A DNA stretch of 64,000 bases. It comes from Pirellulales bacterium (GTDB lineage Bacteria; Planctomycetota; Planctomycetia; Pirellulales; JACPPG01). Location: contig DASYDW010000062.1 of NCBI GenBank assembly GCA_036499395.1, positions 1 through 64,000 of the forward strand, given 5' to 3'. A model generated the notes under the pieces. The model saw nothing but the letters and a program-made list of their open reading frames with translations. It was not told the origin of the DNA and searched no databases. The position numbers and the translations under genes were made by a program. The stretch's first letter is position 1, and the number at the start of each line of letters is the position of its first letter. Positions 17,793-32,727 of the stretch are shown here, one piece after another.

Positions 17793-18197
17793 ATGACTGA
17801 AGCGACCCTGGAATATTCCTCGTCGACCAAGGAGCTCGGGGACAAGATTGTCGAGTTGACGCTCAAGCAGGCCAAGGAACTGAGCGATTACTTGGAAAAC
17901 ACGTACGGCATCAAGCCGGCGGCTGGTGGTGCGGTGGTCATGGCTGGCCCTGCCGACGCTGGCGCTGCGGCTCCGGCGGCCGAGAAGACCGAGTTCGACG
18001 TCGTGCTGGAAGCCTTCGGCGACCAGAAGATCGGCGTGATCAAAGTCGTGCGTGCGGCGACCGGTTTGGGCCTGAAAGAGGCCAAGGATCTTGTCGAGGG
18101 TGTTCCCAGCAAGATCAAGGAGGGCATCTCCAAGGAAGACGCCGAGAAGCTCAAGAAGGAACTCGAGGGAGCGGGCGCGAAGGTCTCGATCAAGTAG
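17793..18197 (+). CDS. rplL: 50S ribosomal protein L7/L12
   Basis: L12 forms the flexible stalk that recruits translational GTPases. The 134-residue product has an N-terminal dimerisation domain ([19 protein letters not shown]), an Ala/Gly/Pro hinge near residues 45-65, and the C-terminal globular domain ([35 protein letters not shown]). The start [15 protein letters not shown] gives an N terminus a little longer than usual. Confidence 0.97.
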   Translation: MTEATLEYSSSTKELGDKIVELTLKQAKELSDYLENTYGIKPAAGGAVVMAGPADAGAAAPAAEKTEFDVVLEAFGDQKIGVIKVVRAATGLGLKEAKDLVEGVPSKIKEGISKEDAEKLKKELEGAGAKVSIK

Positions 18198-18236
18198 AGC
18201 GACTCTTGCGACCACGGGAGCGTGTCCGAGCGCGAT

Positions 18237-18252
18237 ACTCGCTTGTGCGAGT
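18237..18252 (+). promoter_or_regulatory. Small hairpin in the rplL-rpoB spacer
   Basis: A perfect 6-base stem, ACTCGC-TTGT-GCGAGT, lies 40 bases after rplL. E. coli has an attenuator and RNase III site in the equivalent spacer, but no U-tract follows here, so its role is uncertain. Confidence 0.25.
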
Positions 18253-18399
18253 CGTGCCAGCTTGGGCCGCGATAGCTTGGCCTCTGTTAACCTTCGAGCG
18301 AACCGTAGTTGGGCGATCGACGCGCAAGCGCCTGCGCGCCGCTAGACCGGATTGCCTCGCTCGTGAACGCTTGACGACAACGTAGGAGCACGATTCCAC

Positions 18400-21300
18400 A
18401 TGGCCACTTCGGCAGAACGACGTCTCCGCCCGCAAGAAGTCCGTCGCTTCGGCTCGATCCAGGAACATCACGGCATCCCCGATCTCACCGAGATCCAAAC
18501 ACGCAGCTACCAGGCATTTCTGCAACTCGAGTCCAGTCATGACGCCCGCAAGGACGAGGGACTCGAGGGTGTGCTGCGCGAGATATTCCCGATCGAGAGC
18601 TACGACAAGACGCTGCGCCTGGAATACCTGCGCTACGAACTTGGAAAGCCGCGTTACGAGCCGGATGAATGCCGGCAGTTGCGACTGACCTACGGCCGGC
18701 CGTTCAAGGTCTGGCTGCGCCTGACCAAGGAACAGCCGATCGAGGAAGAGGTCTACCTGGGTGACATGCCGATCATGATCGGCGGCGGCGAGTTCATCAT
18801 CAACGGTGCCGAGCGCGTCGTGGTGAGCCAGTTGCACCGCAGCCCGGGCGTCGACTTCGTCAGCGATATCGAAGGGACCGACAAGCGACTGCATAGTTGC
18901 CGCATCATTCCCGAGCGCGGTAGCTGGATCGAGCTGAATGTCAACAAGAAGGACAGCCTGACGGTCCGCATCGACCAGAGCGGCAAGTTCTCGGCGATGA
19001 TGTTGCTGCGGGCGATGGACGCCAAGTACAGCCAGAATGCGCAGCTCATCCGTTGCTTCTACGAGACGGCGAACGAAACGGTCGTGGACGGGCGCAGTGC
19101 CGGCAAGCTGGAAGGCAAAATCGCGGTCAATGACGTCGTCTACCCGTCGTCCAGCGAGCGGGCCGGCGAAATCATCCTGGAAAGCGGCCAGAAGATCACT
19201 AAGAACGCGGCCGAGTTGATCTGCACCTCGGGCCTGTCGTCGGTCGAAGTGATGCCGGACGTCAAAGACCCGTTGATCTTCAATTGCTTGCAGGAAGACA
19301 ACACGGCCAGCCATGAAGAAGCGCTGCTGAAGATCTACCAGCGTCTGCGGCCGGGCAATCCGCCGCAACTGGAGAAGGCGCGCTCGTTGTTCTTCGAGAA
19401 GTTCTTCGATACGAATCGTTACCGCCTGGGCAAGGTCGGTCGGTTCCGCATCAATCGCAAGCTGGCGCTGAAAACCCCCGAAACCGAGATGACGCTGCGG
19501 CCCGAAGACTTGATCGCCTCGATCAAGTACCTGTTGCATCTGCGTGCGGATGACGCCGGCTTCGAGATCGACGATATCGATCACCTGGGTAATCGCCGTC
19601 TGCGCACGATCGACGAGCTGGCCTGTGACGAACTACGCAAAGGCTTCCTCAAGCTGCGCCGCACCGTCCAAGAGCGCATGAGCTTGAAGGACGTCGAGGA
19701 TTTGACGCCGCGCAGCCTGATCAATCCGAAAAGCATCTCGGCAGCAATCGAATACTTCTTCGGTCGTGGCGAGCTGTCGCAAGTCGTGGATCAGACGAAT
19801 CCGCTGTCGATGCTCACGCACGAGCGCCGCTTGTCGGCCCTCGGCCCTGGCGGTTTGAATCGCAAGCGAGCCGGCTTTGAAGTGCGCGACGTACACATTT
19901 CGCACTACGGCCGTATCTGCCCGATTGAGACGCCGGAAGGAACGAACATCGGTTTGATTTCGAGCTTGGGCATTTACGCCGGCGTCGATTCGTACGGCTT
20001 CCTGGTCACCCCGTATCGGAAGGTGAACAAGGGGAAGCTGTCCGACGAGGTCGTCTGGCTGCGTGCCGATCAAGAAAGCGAAGCGTACCTGGCTCCGGCC
20101 GATACGCCGGTCGAGAAGGGGAAGATGCAGGGCGAGACGATCATCGCCCGGTACCGTGCCGACTTCGAGTTGGCGCCGATCGACAAGATCGAATACATGG
20201 ACGTCGCGCCCAGCCAGATGGTGGGCGTGTCGGCCGGGTTGATCCCGTTCTTGGAACATGACGATGCGAACCGCGCGTTGATGGGTTCGAACATGCAGCG
20301 GCAAGCCGTGCCGCTGTTGGTGACCGAACCGCCGATCGTGGCGACGGGCATGGAGCGCGACGTCGCGCAGAATTCGGGCATGCTCGTGCGAGCCCGCAAG
20401 AAGGGAACCGTCACCTACGTCGATTCCACTCGCATTGAGATCGGCTCGGAAGTCTACCCGCTGCGCAAGTTCGTGGGGCTGAATGAGCGCACCTGCCAGA
20501 ACCAAAAGCCGATCATCGAACTGGGGCAGAAGGTCGAGAAGGGGGACGTGCTGGCCGACGGTGCCGCCACCTTCCAAGGTGAGTTGGCACTGGGACGCAA
20601 CGTCCTGGTGGGCTTCATGGCCTGGGACGGCTTCAACTTCGAAGACGCCATTATCATCAGCGAAGACCTGGTGAAGGACGATACGTACACTTCGCTGCAC
20701 ATCGAAGAGTTCGATATCGAAATTCGCGAAACCAAGCTGGGACGCGAAGAGTTCACCCGCGATATTCCCAACGTCAGCGAGAAGGCCCTGCGCAATCTCG
20801 ATGACGGCGGCATCGTGCGGATCGGTACCTATGTCCGGCCGGGCGACATCCTGGTGGGCAAGGTCTCGCCGAAGTCGAAGACGGAGCTGACGCCCGAAGA
20901 GAAATTGCTGCACGCGATTTTCGGTCGTGCCGGCGAAGACGTGAAGAACGACTCGCTGGAAGTTCCCTCTGGCGTGGAAGGAATCGTGATCGACACGCAG
21001 AAGTTCTCGCGCCGGCTGAGCCTGTCGGAAGATGAACGAAAGGCGTTCGAAAAAGCCTTGAAAGAGGCCGAATCCGAAGGCAACGCCCGCATCGCCCAGA
21101 CTTTCGGCGCGATGGTCGAAGAGCTGGAGACGGTTCTGCAGCGCAAGCTGACCGACGAGGAAGGCAACCCGCTGGTGCGCGACCAGGAGCACAAGTTCGT
21201 GGCCGAGCAGGCCAGGAACTTCCGCTTGGAGAAGCTGGATATCCGCAGCCCGCAGCGCAAGACCGAGGTCGAGAAGTCGTTCAAGACGCTGTGGCCCACG

Positions 21301-22110
21301 GTCGAGACGGCGATCGACGATTGCGATCGCAAGCTCAACTCGATGAAGCGCGGCGATGAGCTGCGCAGCGGCGTGCTGCAGATGGTCAAAGTCTATGTCG
21401 CGGCCAAGCGTGTGATTTCGGTGGGCGACAAGATGGCCGGCCGTCACGGTAACAAGGGAGTCATCGCGAAGATTCTACCTCGCGAGGACATGCCCTTCTT
21501 GGCGGACGGAACACCGGTGCAGATCCTGCTCAACCCGCTGGGCGTGCCCAGTCGTATGAACGTCGGTCAGATTCTCGAGACGCACCTGGGTTGGGCCGGC
21601 GCGAAGCTGGGCTTCCAGGCGATTACGCCGGTATTTGACGGAGCGACTGAGGAAGTGATTCGCAACTGCCTGGTCGAGGCAAATCTACCTCGTCACGGCA
21701 AGGCGCAGCTGCACGACGGCCGCACCGGCGAACCGCTCGAGCAAGAGACGACCGTGGGCTACATCTACATGCTCAAGCTGCACCACTTGGTGGACGACAA
21801 GGTACATGCCCGGTCGACCGGTCCGTACTCGCTGATCACGCAGCAACCGCTGGGTGGCAAGGCCCGCTTCGGCGGACAGCGATTCGGGGAAATGGAAGTG
21901 TGGGCGCTCGAGGCCTATGGCGCCGCGTACATCTTGCAAGAGTTGCTGACGGTGAAGAGCGACGACGTCGAAGGACGTACCAAGATTTACGAATCGATGG
22001 TCAAGGGAGAGAACACGCTCGAGGCCGGCACGCCCGCCAGCTTCGACGTTTTGACGAACGAGATTCGCGGCCTCGGCTTGAATATGCAGTTGGAGAAGCG
22101 CCGCGTATAG
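18400..22110 (+). CDS. rpoB: RNA polymerase beta subunit
   Basis: The 1236-residue product is a full-length beta subunit and forms the catalytic core with RpoC. Landmarks include the beta lobe ([13 protein letters not shown]), the fork and rifampicin region ([20 protein letters not shown]), [18 protein letters not shown], and the C-terminal [20 protein letters not shown]. Rifampicin cluster I at residues 455-479 differs from E. coli at several usually invariant sites (for example R456, G457, E458, V462, V463), but keeps Q461, D464, H474, R477 and S479. AGGAG lies about 13 bases before the ATG. It is co-transcribed with rplL upstream and rpoC downstream. Confidence 0.98.
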   Translation: MATSAERRLRPQEVRRFGSIQEHHGIPDLTEIQTRSYQAFLQLESSHDARKDEGLEGVLREIFPIESYDKTLRLEYLRYELGKPRYEPDECRQLRLTYGRPFKVWLRLTKEQPIEEEVYLGDMPIMIGGGEFIINGAERVVVSQLHRSPGVDFVSDIEGTDKRLHSCRIIPERGSWIELNVNKKDSLTVRIDQSGKFSAMMLLRAMDAKYSQNAQLIRCFYETANETVVDGRSAGKLEGKIAVNDVVYPSSSERAGEIILESGQKITKNAAELICTSGLSSVEVMPDVKDPLIFNCLQEDNTASHEEALLKIYQRLRPGNPPQLEKARSLFFEKFFDTNRYRLGKVGRFRINRKLALKTPETEMTLRPEDLIASIKYLLHLRADDAGFEIDDIDHLGNRRLRTIDELACDELRKGFLKLRRTVQERMSLKDVEDLTPRSLINPKSISAAIEYFFGRGELSQVVDQTNPLSMLTHERRLSALGPGGLNRKRAGFEVRDVHISHYGRICPIETPEGTNIGLISSLGIYAGVDSYGFLVTPYRKVNKGKLSDEVVWLRADQESEAYLAPADTPVEKGKMQGETIIARYRADFELAPIDKIEYMDVAPSQMVGVSAGLIPFLEHDDANRALMGSNMQRQAVPLLVTEPPIVATGMERDVAQNSGMLVRARKKGTVTYVDSTRIEIGSEVYPLRKFVGLNERTCQNQKPIIELGQKVEKGDVLADGAATFQGELALGRNVLVGFMAWDGFNFEDAIIISEDLVKDDTYTSLHIEEFDIEIRETKLGREEFTRDIPNVSEKALRNLDDGGIVRIGTYVRPGDILVGKVSPKSKTELTPEEKLLHAIFGRAGEDVKNDSLEVPSGVEGIVIDTQKFSRRLSLSEDERKAFEKALKEAESEGNARIAQTFGAMVEELETVLQRKLTDEEGNPLVRDQEHKFVAEQARNFRLEKLDIRSPQRKTEVEKSFKTLWPTVETAIDDCDRKLNSMKRGDELRSGVLQMVKVYVAAKRVISVGDKMAGRHGNKGVIAKILPREDMPFLADGTPVQILLNPLGVPSRMNVGQILETHLGWAGAKLGFQAITPVFDGATEEVIRNCLVEANLPRHGKAQLHDGRTGEPLEQETTVGYIYMLKLHHLVDDKVHARSTGPYSLITQQPLGGKARFGGQRFGEMEVWALEAYGAAYILQELLTVKSDDVEGRTKIYESMVKGENTLEAGTPASFDVLTNEIRGLGLNMQLEKRRV

Positions 22111-22283
22111 CTGCCCTGTGTGCCGGCAATACCCGCATGGCCGGCGCGCAGCGCGTTTTGATTCCAGGTTGACGAGCGATTGGTCCGCAGGGCCTCGGCA
22201 GGATGGCCGGGCCGGAGCGGCCGAGTTCGTCAATAGAACAGAGATTTGATCACCGTCCGGTGACCCGATAAGGAGCCCCTAAA

Positions 22284-26711
<4,428 letters not shown>

Positions 26712-26775
26712 GTCGAGCGACGAGTAGAGATTCGAATCTGTCGTGATGTATACCGATCGTCGCCCGAGGCTTGTC

Positions 26776-26803
26776 TTGACAGCCCCCGGGGATCGGGTAG
26801 CTT
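26776..26803 (+). promoter_or_regulatory. Candidate promoter of the str operon
   Basis: A perfect TTGACA box (26776-26781) lies 16 bases before TAGCTT (26798-26803), giving a start near 26810, about 107 bases before rpsL. The -10 box is weak. Confidence 0.45.
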
Positions 26804-26916
26804 AAGCAGTTCCCTCATAACGGACTGGTTTCGCCCTGGCGAATCCGGTTCGAGTTGTAGGGTTTGTAAATATTTGACGGATCGCCGGCCCATCGCCGGC
26901 AACGTAGAGAACTCGC

Positions 26917-27285
26917 ATGCCAACGATCAATCAGCTCGTGAAGAAAGCGCGTCGCAAGCCGCGCAAGTTCAGCAAGTCGCCAGTCTTGGAGCGCTGCCCG
27001 CAGAAGCGCGGCGTGTGCCTCCAGGTCAAGACGATGACGCCGAAGAAGCCGAATTCCGCCCTGCGGAAGATCGCTCGCGTCCGCCTGAGCAACAGCAAGG
27101 AAGTTACGGTTTACATTCCGGGCGAAGGGCACAGCTTGCAAGAGCACTCGATCGTGCTCGTGCGCGGCGGCCGCGTCCGCGACTTGCCGGGTGTGCGCTA
27201 TCACGTTGTCCGCGGTGCGCTTGATACGCTGGGCGTATCGGGGCGTAAGCAATCGCGCAGCTTGTACGGGGCGAAGAAGGGTTAA
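26917..27285 (+). CDS. rpsL: 30S ribosomal protein S12
   Basis: S12 sits at the decoding centre and affects translational accuracy. The 122-residue product shows [36 protein letters not shown] and [17 protein letters not shown]. The streptomycin-site lysines in PKKPNS and GGRVRDLPG regions look wild type (the latter has Arg in place of the E. coli Lys at its first basic position). It is the first gene of the str segment. Confidence 0.97.
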   Translation: MPTINQLVKKARRKPRKFSKSPVLERCPQKRGVCLQVKTMTPKKPNSALRKIARVRLSNSKEVTVYIPGEGHSLQEHSIVLVRGGRVRDLPGVRYHVVRGALDTLGVSGRKQSRSLYGAKKG

Positions 27286-27387
27286 TGCCCTGTTTGCCGG
27301 CGTGCTGTTGCGAATGCGTGCTGCTTGCACAGCGATTGAATTTAATTACCGAATATTTTCTCTGAAGATCGCGACGGAATACTTGCC

Positions 27388-27858
27388 ATGGGTCGTATTA
27401 CTGCCAGCCGTAAATCGCTCGCTCCTGATCCGCGTTACGGCTCGCTGCTGGCCTCGAAATTCATTAATTGCCTGATGCACGACGGCAAGAAGAGCACCGG
27501 CCAACGGGTCTTCTACGGGGCGCTCGACATCGTCCGGGATAAGGTGAAGGATGTCGAGCCGATTGACGTCTTCACGCAGGCCGTGAGCAACGTCAAGCCC
27601 GAGGTCGAGGTTCGCTCGAAGCGCGTGGGTGGTGCCGCTTACCAGGTGCCGATGCAAGTGAACCGCAATCGCCAGCAATCGTTGGCCATTCGCTGGATTC
27701 TGCTGGCGGTGCGTGAGAAGAAGGGGCGCCCCATGCACGAGAAGCTGGCCGAAGAATTCGTGGCTGCGTTCCACCGCGAAGGTGCGGCCGTTTCGCGTCG
27801 CGAGAACGTTCACCGCATGGCCGATGCCAACAAGGCGTTCGCGCACTTCGCCTGGTAA
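27388..27858 (+). CDS. rpsG: 30S ribosomal protein S7
   Basis: S7 nucleates assembly of the 30S head and contacts the E-site tRNA. The 156-residue product contains the typical [40 protein letters not shown] and [19 protein letters not shown] endings. It lies 102 bases after rpsL and 165 before the EF-G gene. Confidence 0.97.
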   Translation: MGRITASRKSLAPDPRYGSLLASKFINCLMHDGKKSTGQRVFYGALDIVRDKVKDVEPIDVFTQAVSNVKPEVEVRSKRVGGAAYQVPMQVNRNRQQSLAIRWILLAVREKKGRPMHEKLAEEFVAAFHREGAAVSRRENVHRMADANKAFAHFAW

Positions 27859-28023
27859 TTCGTCGACAGATATCATCGCCGCGTCGGGGGCTTGGGCCCC
27901 ACGCGGCGTTATTTTTGCGCTAGCGTATTTTTGCGTTTGCCCGGACTTGCCGTGAGACGCCTGGGCAGGCGACGCACGAACGGGTCGGCCCTACATTTTC
28001 AATCTTTCCCGCGGCTTGCAGCC

Positions 28024-30093
28024 ATGGCGCGACAACTCACCCAACTTCGCAATATCGGCATCATCGCACACATCGATGCCGGCAAGACGACGCTCACCGA
28101 GCGGATGTTGTTCTACAGCGGCGCCACGCATCGTATGGGTGATGTGGACCGCGGCAACACCGTGACGGACTACGATCCGGAAGAGCAAGAACGCGGCATT
28201 ACGATCAATTCGGCCTGCGTCACGTTTCAGTGGCGGGACGTGGTCGTCAACCTGATCGATACGCCCGGGCACGTTGACTTCACGGCCGAGGTCGAGCGCA
28301 GCTTGCGCGTGCTGGACGGGGGCGTGGTGGTCTTTAGCGCCCGCGAAGGGGTCGAAGCGCAAAGCGAAACCGTGTGGCGGCAGGCGGATCACTACCAGGT
28401 GCCGCGCGTGGCGTTCATCAACAAGATGGACCGCGAAGGGGCCGATTTTTTTGGCACTTTCGACGAGATTCGCAAGCGGCTGGAAGGCAACCCGCTGGCG
28501 ATCCAGATTCCGATCGGCGTCGGCCCGCCGCACATGCCCGAGGCCTTTCGCGGCGTGATCGACCTGGTGCGCATGAAAATGCTCACGTTCGTCAAAGAGA
28601 GCCAGGGGTCCGAAGTCGTCGAGCACGACATCCCCGAAGATTTGCACGCCGAAGCCGAACTGTGGCGCGGGCAGATGCTCGATCAGCTCTTCGATTACTC
28701 GAACGAGTTGGGCGAGTTGTTGCTGGCCGAAGAGCCCGTTCCCGAGGAATTGATCCGCAGTGTGATTCGCTCGGCCACGATTCACAGCCTGGTCGTGCCG
28801 GTGTTGTGTGGCTCGGCACTGGATCATGCGGGCGTGCAGCCGGTGCTGGACGCGGTCGCTTATTACCTTCCCAGTCCGGCTGACAAGCCGGCGGTCGAGG
28901 GAACGGACCCGAAGAAGCCGGATCGTACGTTGTCGCGCAAGCCAGCGACGGACGAGCCTTTTTGCGGCCTGGTTTTCAAAATTCAGGCCGACAAACATGG
29001 CGACCTGCACTACATACGGGTCTATTCCGGCGAGCTAAAGGGAAACACCCGCGCTTACAATCCACGCACCGACAAGAAAGAAAACGTCAGCCAGTTGTGG
29101 CACATTCAGGCCGACCGGCGCGAACAGGTCGAGCGTGTCGAGGCGGGTGACATCGTCGGCATCATCGGCCTGCGCAACTCGGTGACCGGCGACACGTTGT
29201 GCGATCCGAAAGAGCCGATCCTGCTGGAATCGATTGCCTTCCCCGAAACCGTGATCTCGATGGCGATCGAGCCCGAGAGTTCGGCCGAGCGTAAAAAGCT
29301 CTCCGACGCGCTCGATATGCTGAAGCGGCAGGACCCCACGTTCCGCGCCCAGGAAAGCGAAGAGACGGGTCAGACCCTGATCAGCGGCATGGGCGAGTTG
29401 CACCTGGAAGTGATCAAGCACCGGCTGCTGCGCGACTTCAAATTGAATGTGCGCGTCCATAAGCCGCGAGTCAGCTATCGCGAGACGGTGCAAAAATCGG
29501 TTGAAGCAACGGGCGAATGTCACCAGGCTGTGAGCGGGCAGCAACTTTTCGCCAAGGTGCGCATCCGCGTCGAGCCCTTCGAAGGGGACGTGCCCGTCAT
29601 GGTCACGACCGCGGCCGGCGATTCGATTCCGCCCGATTTTCTGGGGCCGGTGCTCGAGGTTTTGACGCAGCAAGGCGAAGGGGGCGGGTCGCTCGGCTAT
29701 CCCCTGATGAAGGTGAAAATCACGGTCGTGGGGGGCGAAGCCCGCGAAGGAGAATCGAACGAGCTGGCGTTTCGCCGTGCCGCGGCGGATGCCTTTCACA
29801 AGGCGCTGGCGGCCGCGGGGATCGTGCTTTTGGAGCCGATCATGAAGCTGGAAATCGTGACGCCAGAAGAATATATGGGCGATTTCGTCTCCGATCTGCA
29901 GCAGCGTCGGGCGACCATCACCCACACGTTCAATCGCGGTCGCAATACCGTGATCGAGGCCGAGGCGCCGCTGGCGACGCTGTTCGGCTACTCGGGCGCC
30001 ATGCGTGGATTGAGCCAGGGGCGGGCGTCAGCGTCACTTTCGCCCGCGCATTACGGAGCGGCGCCGGCGGCGGTGCTGGACTCGTTCTTGTAG
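28024..30093 (+). CDS. fusA: Elongation factor G family GTPase, EF-G2-like
   Basis: The 689-residue product starts at MARQLTQLRNIG, matching EF-G N termini; the 44 codons upstream are not typical. GTPase motifs are AHIDAGKTTLTE, DTPGHVDF and NKMD. Several segments (DVDRGNTVTDY, GVEAQSETVWRQAD) resemble the mitochondrial recycling factor GFM2 more than the canonical translocase. In domain IV the usual GGRGQYG loop is absent, and the loop with the conserved His (YHDVDSSE in canonical EF-G) reads AREGESNE. This points to an EF-G2 or spdEFG2-type recycling factor, inferred from remembered family sequences. The str position between rpsG and rpsJ is that of fusA, but no tuf follows. Confidence 0.9.
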   Translation: MARQLTQLRNIGIIAHIDAGKTTLTERMLFYSGATHRMGDVDRGNTVTDYDPEEQERGITINSACVTFQWRDVVVNLIDTPGHVDFTAEVERSLRVLDGGVVVFSAREGVEAQSETVWRQADHYQVPRVAFINKMDREGADFFGTFDEIRKRLEGNPLAIQIPIGVGPPHMPEAFRGVIDLVRMKMLTFVKESQGSEVVEHDIPEDLHAEAELWRGQMLDQLFDYSNELGELLLAEEPVPEELIRSVIRSATIHSLVVPVLCGSALDHAGVQPVLDAVAYYLPSPADKPAVEGTDPKKPDRTLSRKPATDEPFCGLVFKIQADKHGDLHYIRVYSGELKGNTRAYNPRTDKKENVSQLWHIQADRREQVERVEAGDIVGIIGLRNSVTGDTLCDPKEPILLESIAFPETVISMAIEPESSAERKKLSDALDMLKRQDPTFRAQESEETGQTLISGMGELHLEVIKHRLLRDFKLNVRVHKPRVSYRETVQKSVEATGECHQAVSGQQLFAKVRIRVEPFEGDVPVMVTTAAGDSIPPDFLGPVLEVLTQQGEGGGSLGYPLMKVKITVVGGEAREGESNELAFRRAAADAFHKALAAAGIVLLEPIMKLEIVTPEEYMGDFVSDLQQRRATITHTFNRGRNTVIEAEAPLATLFGYSGAMRGLSQGRASASLSPAHYGAAPAAVLDSFL

Positions 30094-30312
30094 GGGGCGG
30101 GCTACTTGAGCGAGCGGGCCGGGCATGATTTCGGACCGGAATTGCCGGTTACGGGAACCTCGCCGGGCTCGAAAATCTGATTGTGGGAGGGGTTTACAGC
30201 CCCTGTGAAAAACCTTAGGATTTGCGGTTCGCCCTTCGCGGGGGATAGTTCGCGACTGCGTGTGTAAACCTGTGTTTGGCAACTCGTCGCACGGCTGTTT
30301 GAGGAGCGTTTA

Positions 30313-30642
30313 GTGGCTGGTCATTCGAACGAGACGATTCGCATCAGAATGGAAGCGTATGACCATTCAGTCCTCGATCAAAGTGCGGCGGAAATCGTCG
30401 ACACGGCGAAGCGCACTGGTTCGGAAGTACACGGCCCGATTCCGCTGCCTACGCGGATTGAGCGTTACACGGTGTTGTCCGGACCGCATATTGATAAGAA
30501 AGCGCGTCAGCAGTTCGAAATTCGAACTCACAAGCGCTTGATTGATATCGTGCAGTCGACAGCTAAGACGATCGAGGCATTGAACAAGCTGAGTCTGCCC
30601 GCTGGGGTGGATATCAAGATCAAGGCGTCGAGCCGCCACTAA
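30313..30642 (+). CDS. rpsJ: 30S ribosomal protein S10
   Basis: S10 is part of the 30S head and, as NusE, binds NusB and NusG. The 109-residue product begins at a GTG with GAGGAG 8 bases upstream. It shows [21 protein letters not shown], the [15 protein letters not shown] segment and [17 protein letters not shown]. It opens the S10 segment after a 219-base spacer that contains a small AGGGG/CCCCT hairpin. Confidence 0.97.
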   Translation: MAGHSNETIRIRMEAYDHSVLDQSAAEIVDTAKRTGSEVHGPIPLPTRIERYTVLSGPHIDKKARQQFEIRTHKRLIDIVQSTAKTIEALNKLSLPAGVDIKIKASSRH

Positions 30643-30862
30643 CGTAAGTGGCTCGTGCTGCGAGTATCGGCTTGAGGGTGGGTGATCTGGCAGTCGCATG
30701 AGCGGGTGGCTCGGTGTGACGTGTCGGCCCAGGGCTCAGCGGGTACTGGTTCAAAACGAAAGAAATTACAGAGTTACTTGTATGCACCGGATGCTGGGCG
30801 GGTAAACCGCGGCCATTTCGGCTGCTCGTTCCCGTCGGCGACCTGACGACAAGGCAAATGCG

Positions 30863-31549
30863 ATGGTCAAGGGATTACTCGGCCGCAAGGTCGGGATGAC
30901 GCAAATTTTTGACGAGTCCGGGAAAGTGGTCCCGGTAACCGTGATCGAGGCCGGCCCCTGCCGCGTCCTGCAGATCCGCACCGCTGACCGCGACGGCTAT
31001 GAGGCCGTGCAGGTCGGTTTTGGTGATAAGCCTCGTCGTTTGGCCAGTCGCAGCCAGCGTGGTCATGTCGCCCGACTCGAAAGCAAGCGCAGTAAGCGGC
31101 TCTCTGCCGCGGGGGCCGAATTGGCTCCCAAGCCGGACTGCGAACCCCAGCGTTTCGTTCGCGAATTTCGCGGCGCTGTTTCTGATGCCACGATCGGCCA
31201 AGAGTTGAAGGTTGACGTGTTCGCCGATGTGAAGTCGGTCGATGTCACGGGCATCTCGAAGGGGCGTGGTACCGCGGGTGTCATGAAGCGACACGGCTTC
31301 AGCGGCCAGCGCGCGACGCACGGCGTGAAGAAAGTGCATCGTCACGCAGGTTCGACTGGATGCAATACGTTCCCAGCCCGCGTTTTCAAAGGTCGCCGGA
31401 TGGCTGGCCGCTACGGTGCCGAGCAGAATACCGTCCGCAACCTGAAAGTGGCGGGCGTGGACTTGGAAAACAACTTGTTGTTGGTGCGTGGCGCGATCCC
31501 GGGCCCCAATGGCGGCTTCGTCGTGATTCGCCAGACCAATATCCTGTAG
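30863..31549 (+). CDS. rplC: 50S ribosomal protein L3
   Basis: L3 nucleates 50S assembly, with a loop reaching the peptidyl transferase centre. The 228-residue product starts MVKGLLGRKVGMTQIFDESG. The conserved loop appears as SGQRATHGVKKVHRHAGSTG and FPARVFKGRRMAGRYG. The 220-base spacer before it is longer than usual and holds no gene. Confidence 0.97.
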   Translation: MVKGLLGRKVGMTQIFDESGKVVPVTVIEAGPCRVLQIRTADRDGYEAVQVGFGDKPRRLASRSQRGHVARLESKRSKRLSAAGAELAPKPDCEPQRFVREFRGAVSDATIGQELKVDVFADVKSVDVTGISKGRGTAGVMKRHGFSGQRATHGVKKVHRHAGSTGCNTFPARVFKGRRMAGRYGAEQNTVRNLKVAGVDLENNLLLVRGAIPGPNGGFVVIRQTNIL

Positions 31550-31646
31550 AGTGCCATCCGCTGAGATGGCTGGCTGCCCGAGTGCTGGACGGCCACGAGT
31601 GATGTGTAAGCAAACAACGAATTGACTTTCGCCAACGAGTGCAGCG

Positions 31647-32309
31647 ATGACACGCCTTCCGGTATACGACAAGACGGGTAAAGAAGTCGGCTCGTACGAC
31701 ATCGAGCCGTCGGATTTGGCGCCGCGCATCAACAAGCAGTTGCTGCACGACGTCGTGGTCATGTATCAGGCGAATCAGCGTCAGGGCACTTTCCGCACGA
31801 AGTCGCGCGGTGAAGTGGCCGGCAGCACCAAGAAGATGTATCGGCAGAAGGGCACGGGCAACGCCCGCGCCGGTTCGCGTCGCAGCGGTGTTCGGCGTGG
31901 CGGCGGACATATCTTCGCCAAACGGCCGCGCGATTTCTCGTACCGTTTGCCTCGCAAGGCCGTGCAGTTGGCGACGCGGATGGCCGTGGCGTCGAAGATT
32001 CGTGACAGCGAGTTGGTTGTCATCGAGGATCTGTCGTTCGCCGCTCCTAAGACCAAGGACATGGCGGCCATTCTCAAGGCGTTGAAGTGCGGCAGTCAAA
32101 GCTTGCTGGTCGCGACGGCTGCCCACGATGAGAACGTCTACAAGAGCGCCCGCAACATTGCCGACGTGACGGTTTCGCCTGTGGCGGGCCTGAATGCTTT
32201 GAACGTGTTGTTGCCGCGCAAGATGCTGGTGACCCGTGCCGCACTGGACGCCCTGCGTAAGCGGGCGAGCGAGCAGTCGAGCGGATCGCATGCCAAGGAG
32301 ACGACATAA
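31647..32309 (+). CDS. rplD: 50S ribosomal protein L4
   Basis: L4 lines the peptide exit tunnel and in some bacteria represses the S10 operon. The 220-residue product has the N-terminal strand MTRLPVYDKTGKEVGSYDI and the tunnel loop with RSGVRRGGGHIFAKRPRDFS. Its stop overlaps the rplW start by one base (TAATG), suggesting translational coupling. Confidence 0.97.
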   Translation: MTRLPVYDKTGKEVGSYDIEPSDLAPRINKQLLHDVVVMYQANQRQGTFRTKSRGEVAGSTKKMYRQKGTGNARAGSRRSGVRRGGGHIFAKRPRDFSYRLPRKAVQLATRMAVASKIRDSELVVIEDLSFAAPKTKDMAAILKALKCGSQSLLVATAAHDENVYKSARNIADVTVSPVAGLNALNVLLPRKMLVTRAALDALRKRASEQSSGSHAKETT

Positions 32310-32623
32310 TGCCTGAGCAGCAAAGCCACGATACGCACATCCTGTTGCAACCGCATCAGATTATCCTGCGCCCGCTGGTGACGGAAAAGGGAATGCACCG
32401 CTCGACGCGGTACAACGCTTATGCGTTCGAAGTCAATCGCCTGGCGACCAAGATTGATGTGCGACGCGCCGTCGAAGAATTGTTCAACGTGAAGGTCGAG
32501 CGTGTTCACACGCAAAACCGCAAAGGAAAGCCGCGTCGCTCGCGATTTCGCAGTGGACGCACGAAGGACTGGAAGAAGGCGATCGTGACGCTCAATGAAG
32601 AGCATCGTATCGAGTTCTTCTAG
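32309..32623 (+). CDS. rplW: 50S ribosomal protein L23
   Basis: L23 sits at the exit-tunnel mouth and is the docking site for trigger factor and SRP. The 104-residue product contains ILRPLVTEKGMHRSTRYNAY and the basic loop QNRKGKPRRSRFRSGRTKD. The start overlaps the rplD stop by one base. Confidence 0.96.
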   Translation: MPEQQSHDTHILLQPHQIILRPLVTEKGMHRSTRYNAYAFEVNRLATKIDVRRAVEELFNVKVERVHTQNRKGKPRRSRFRSGRTKDWKKAIVTLNEEHRIEFF

Positions 32624-32727
32624 GCCGAAGCTGTTTTCCGAACCGTAGCGAAGTGCCTGTGAATTTTGTGTGGTAGCGAGGCCGTTAGTGCCCGCCGCCC
32701 GAGACTGGAAAGCGAAAGGCTGGCCAA

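Noticed and set aside
19633..21447. 604-codon minus-strand frame across rpoB
   Set aside because: Antisense to conserved rpoB, with repetitive His/Leu/Arg composition typical of shadow frames.
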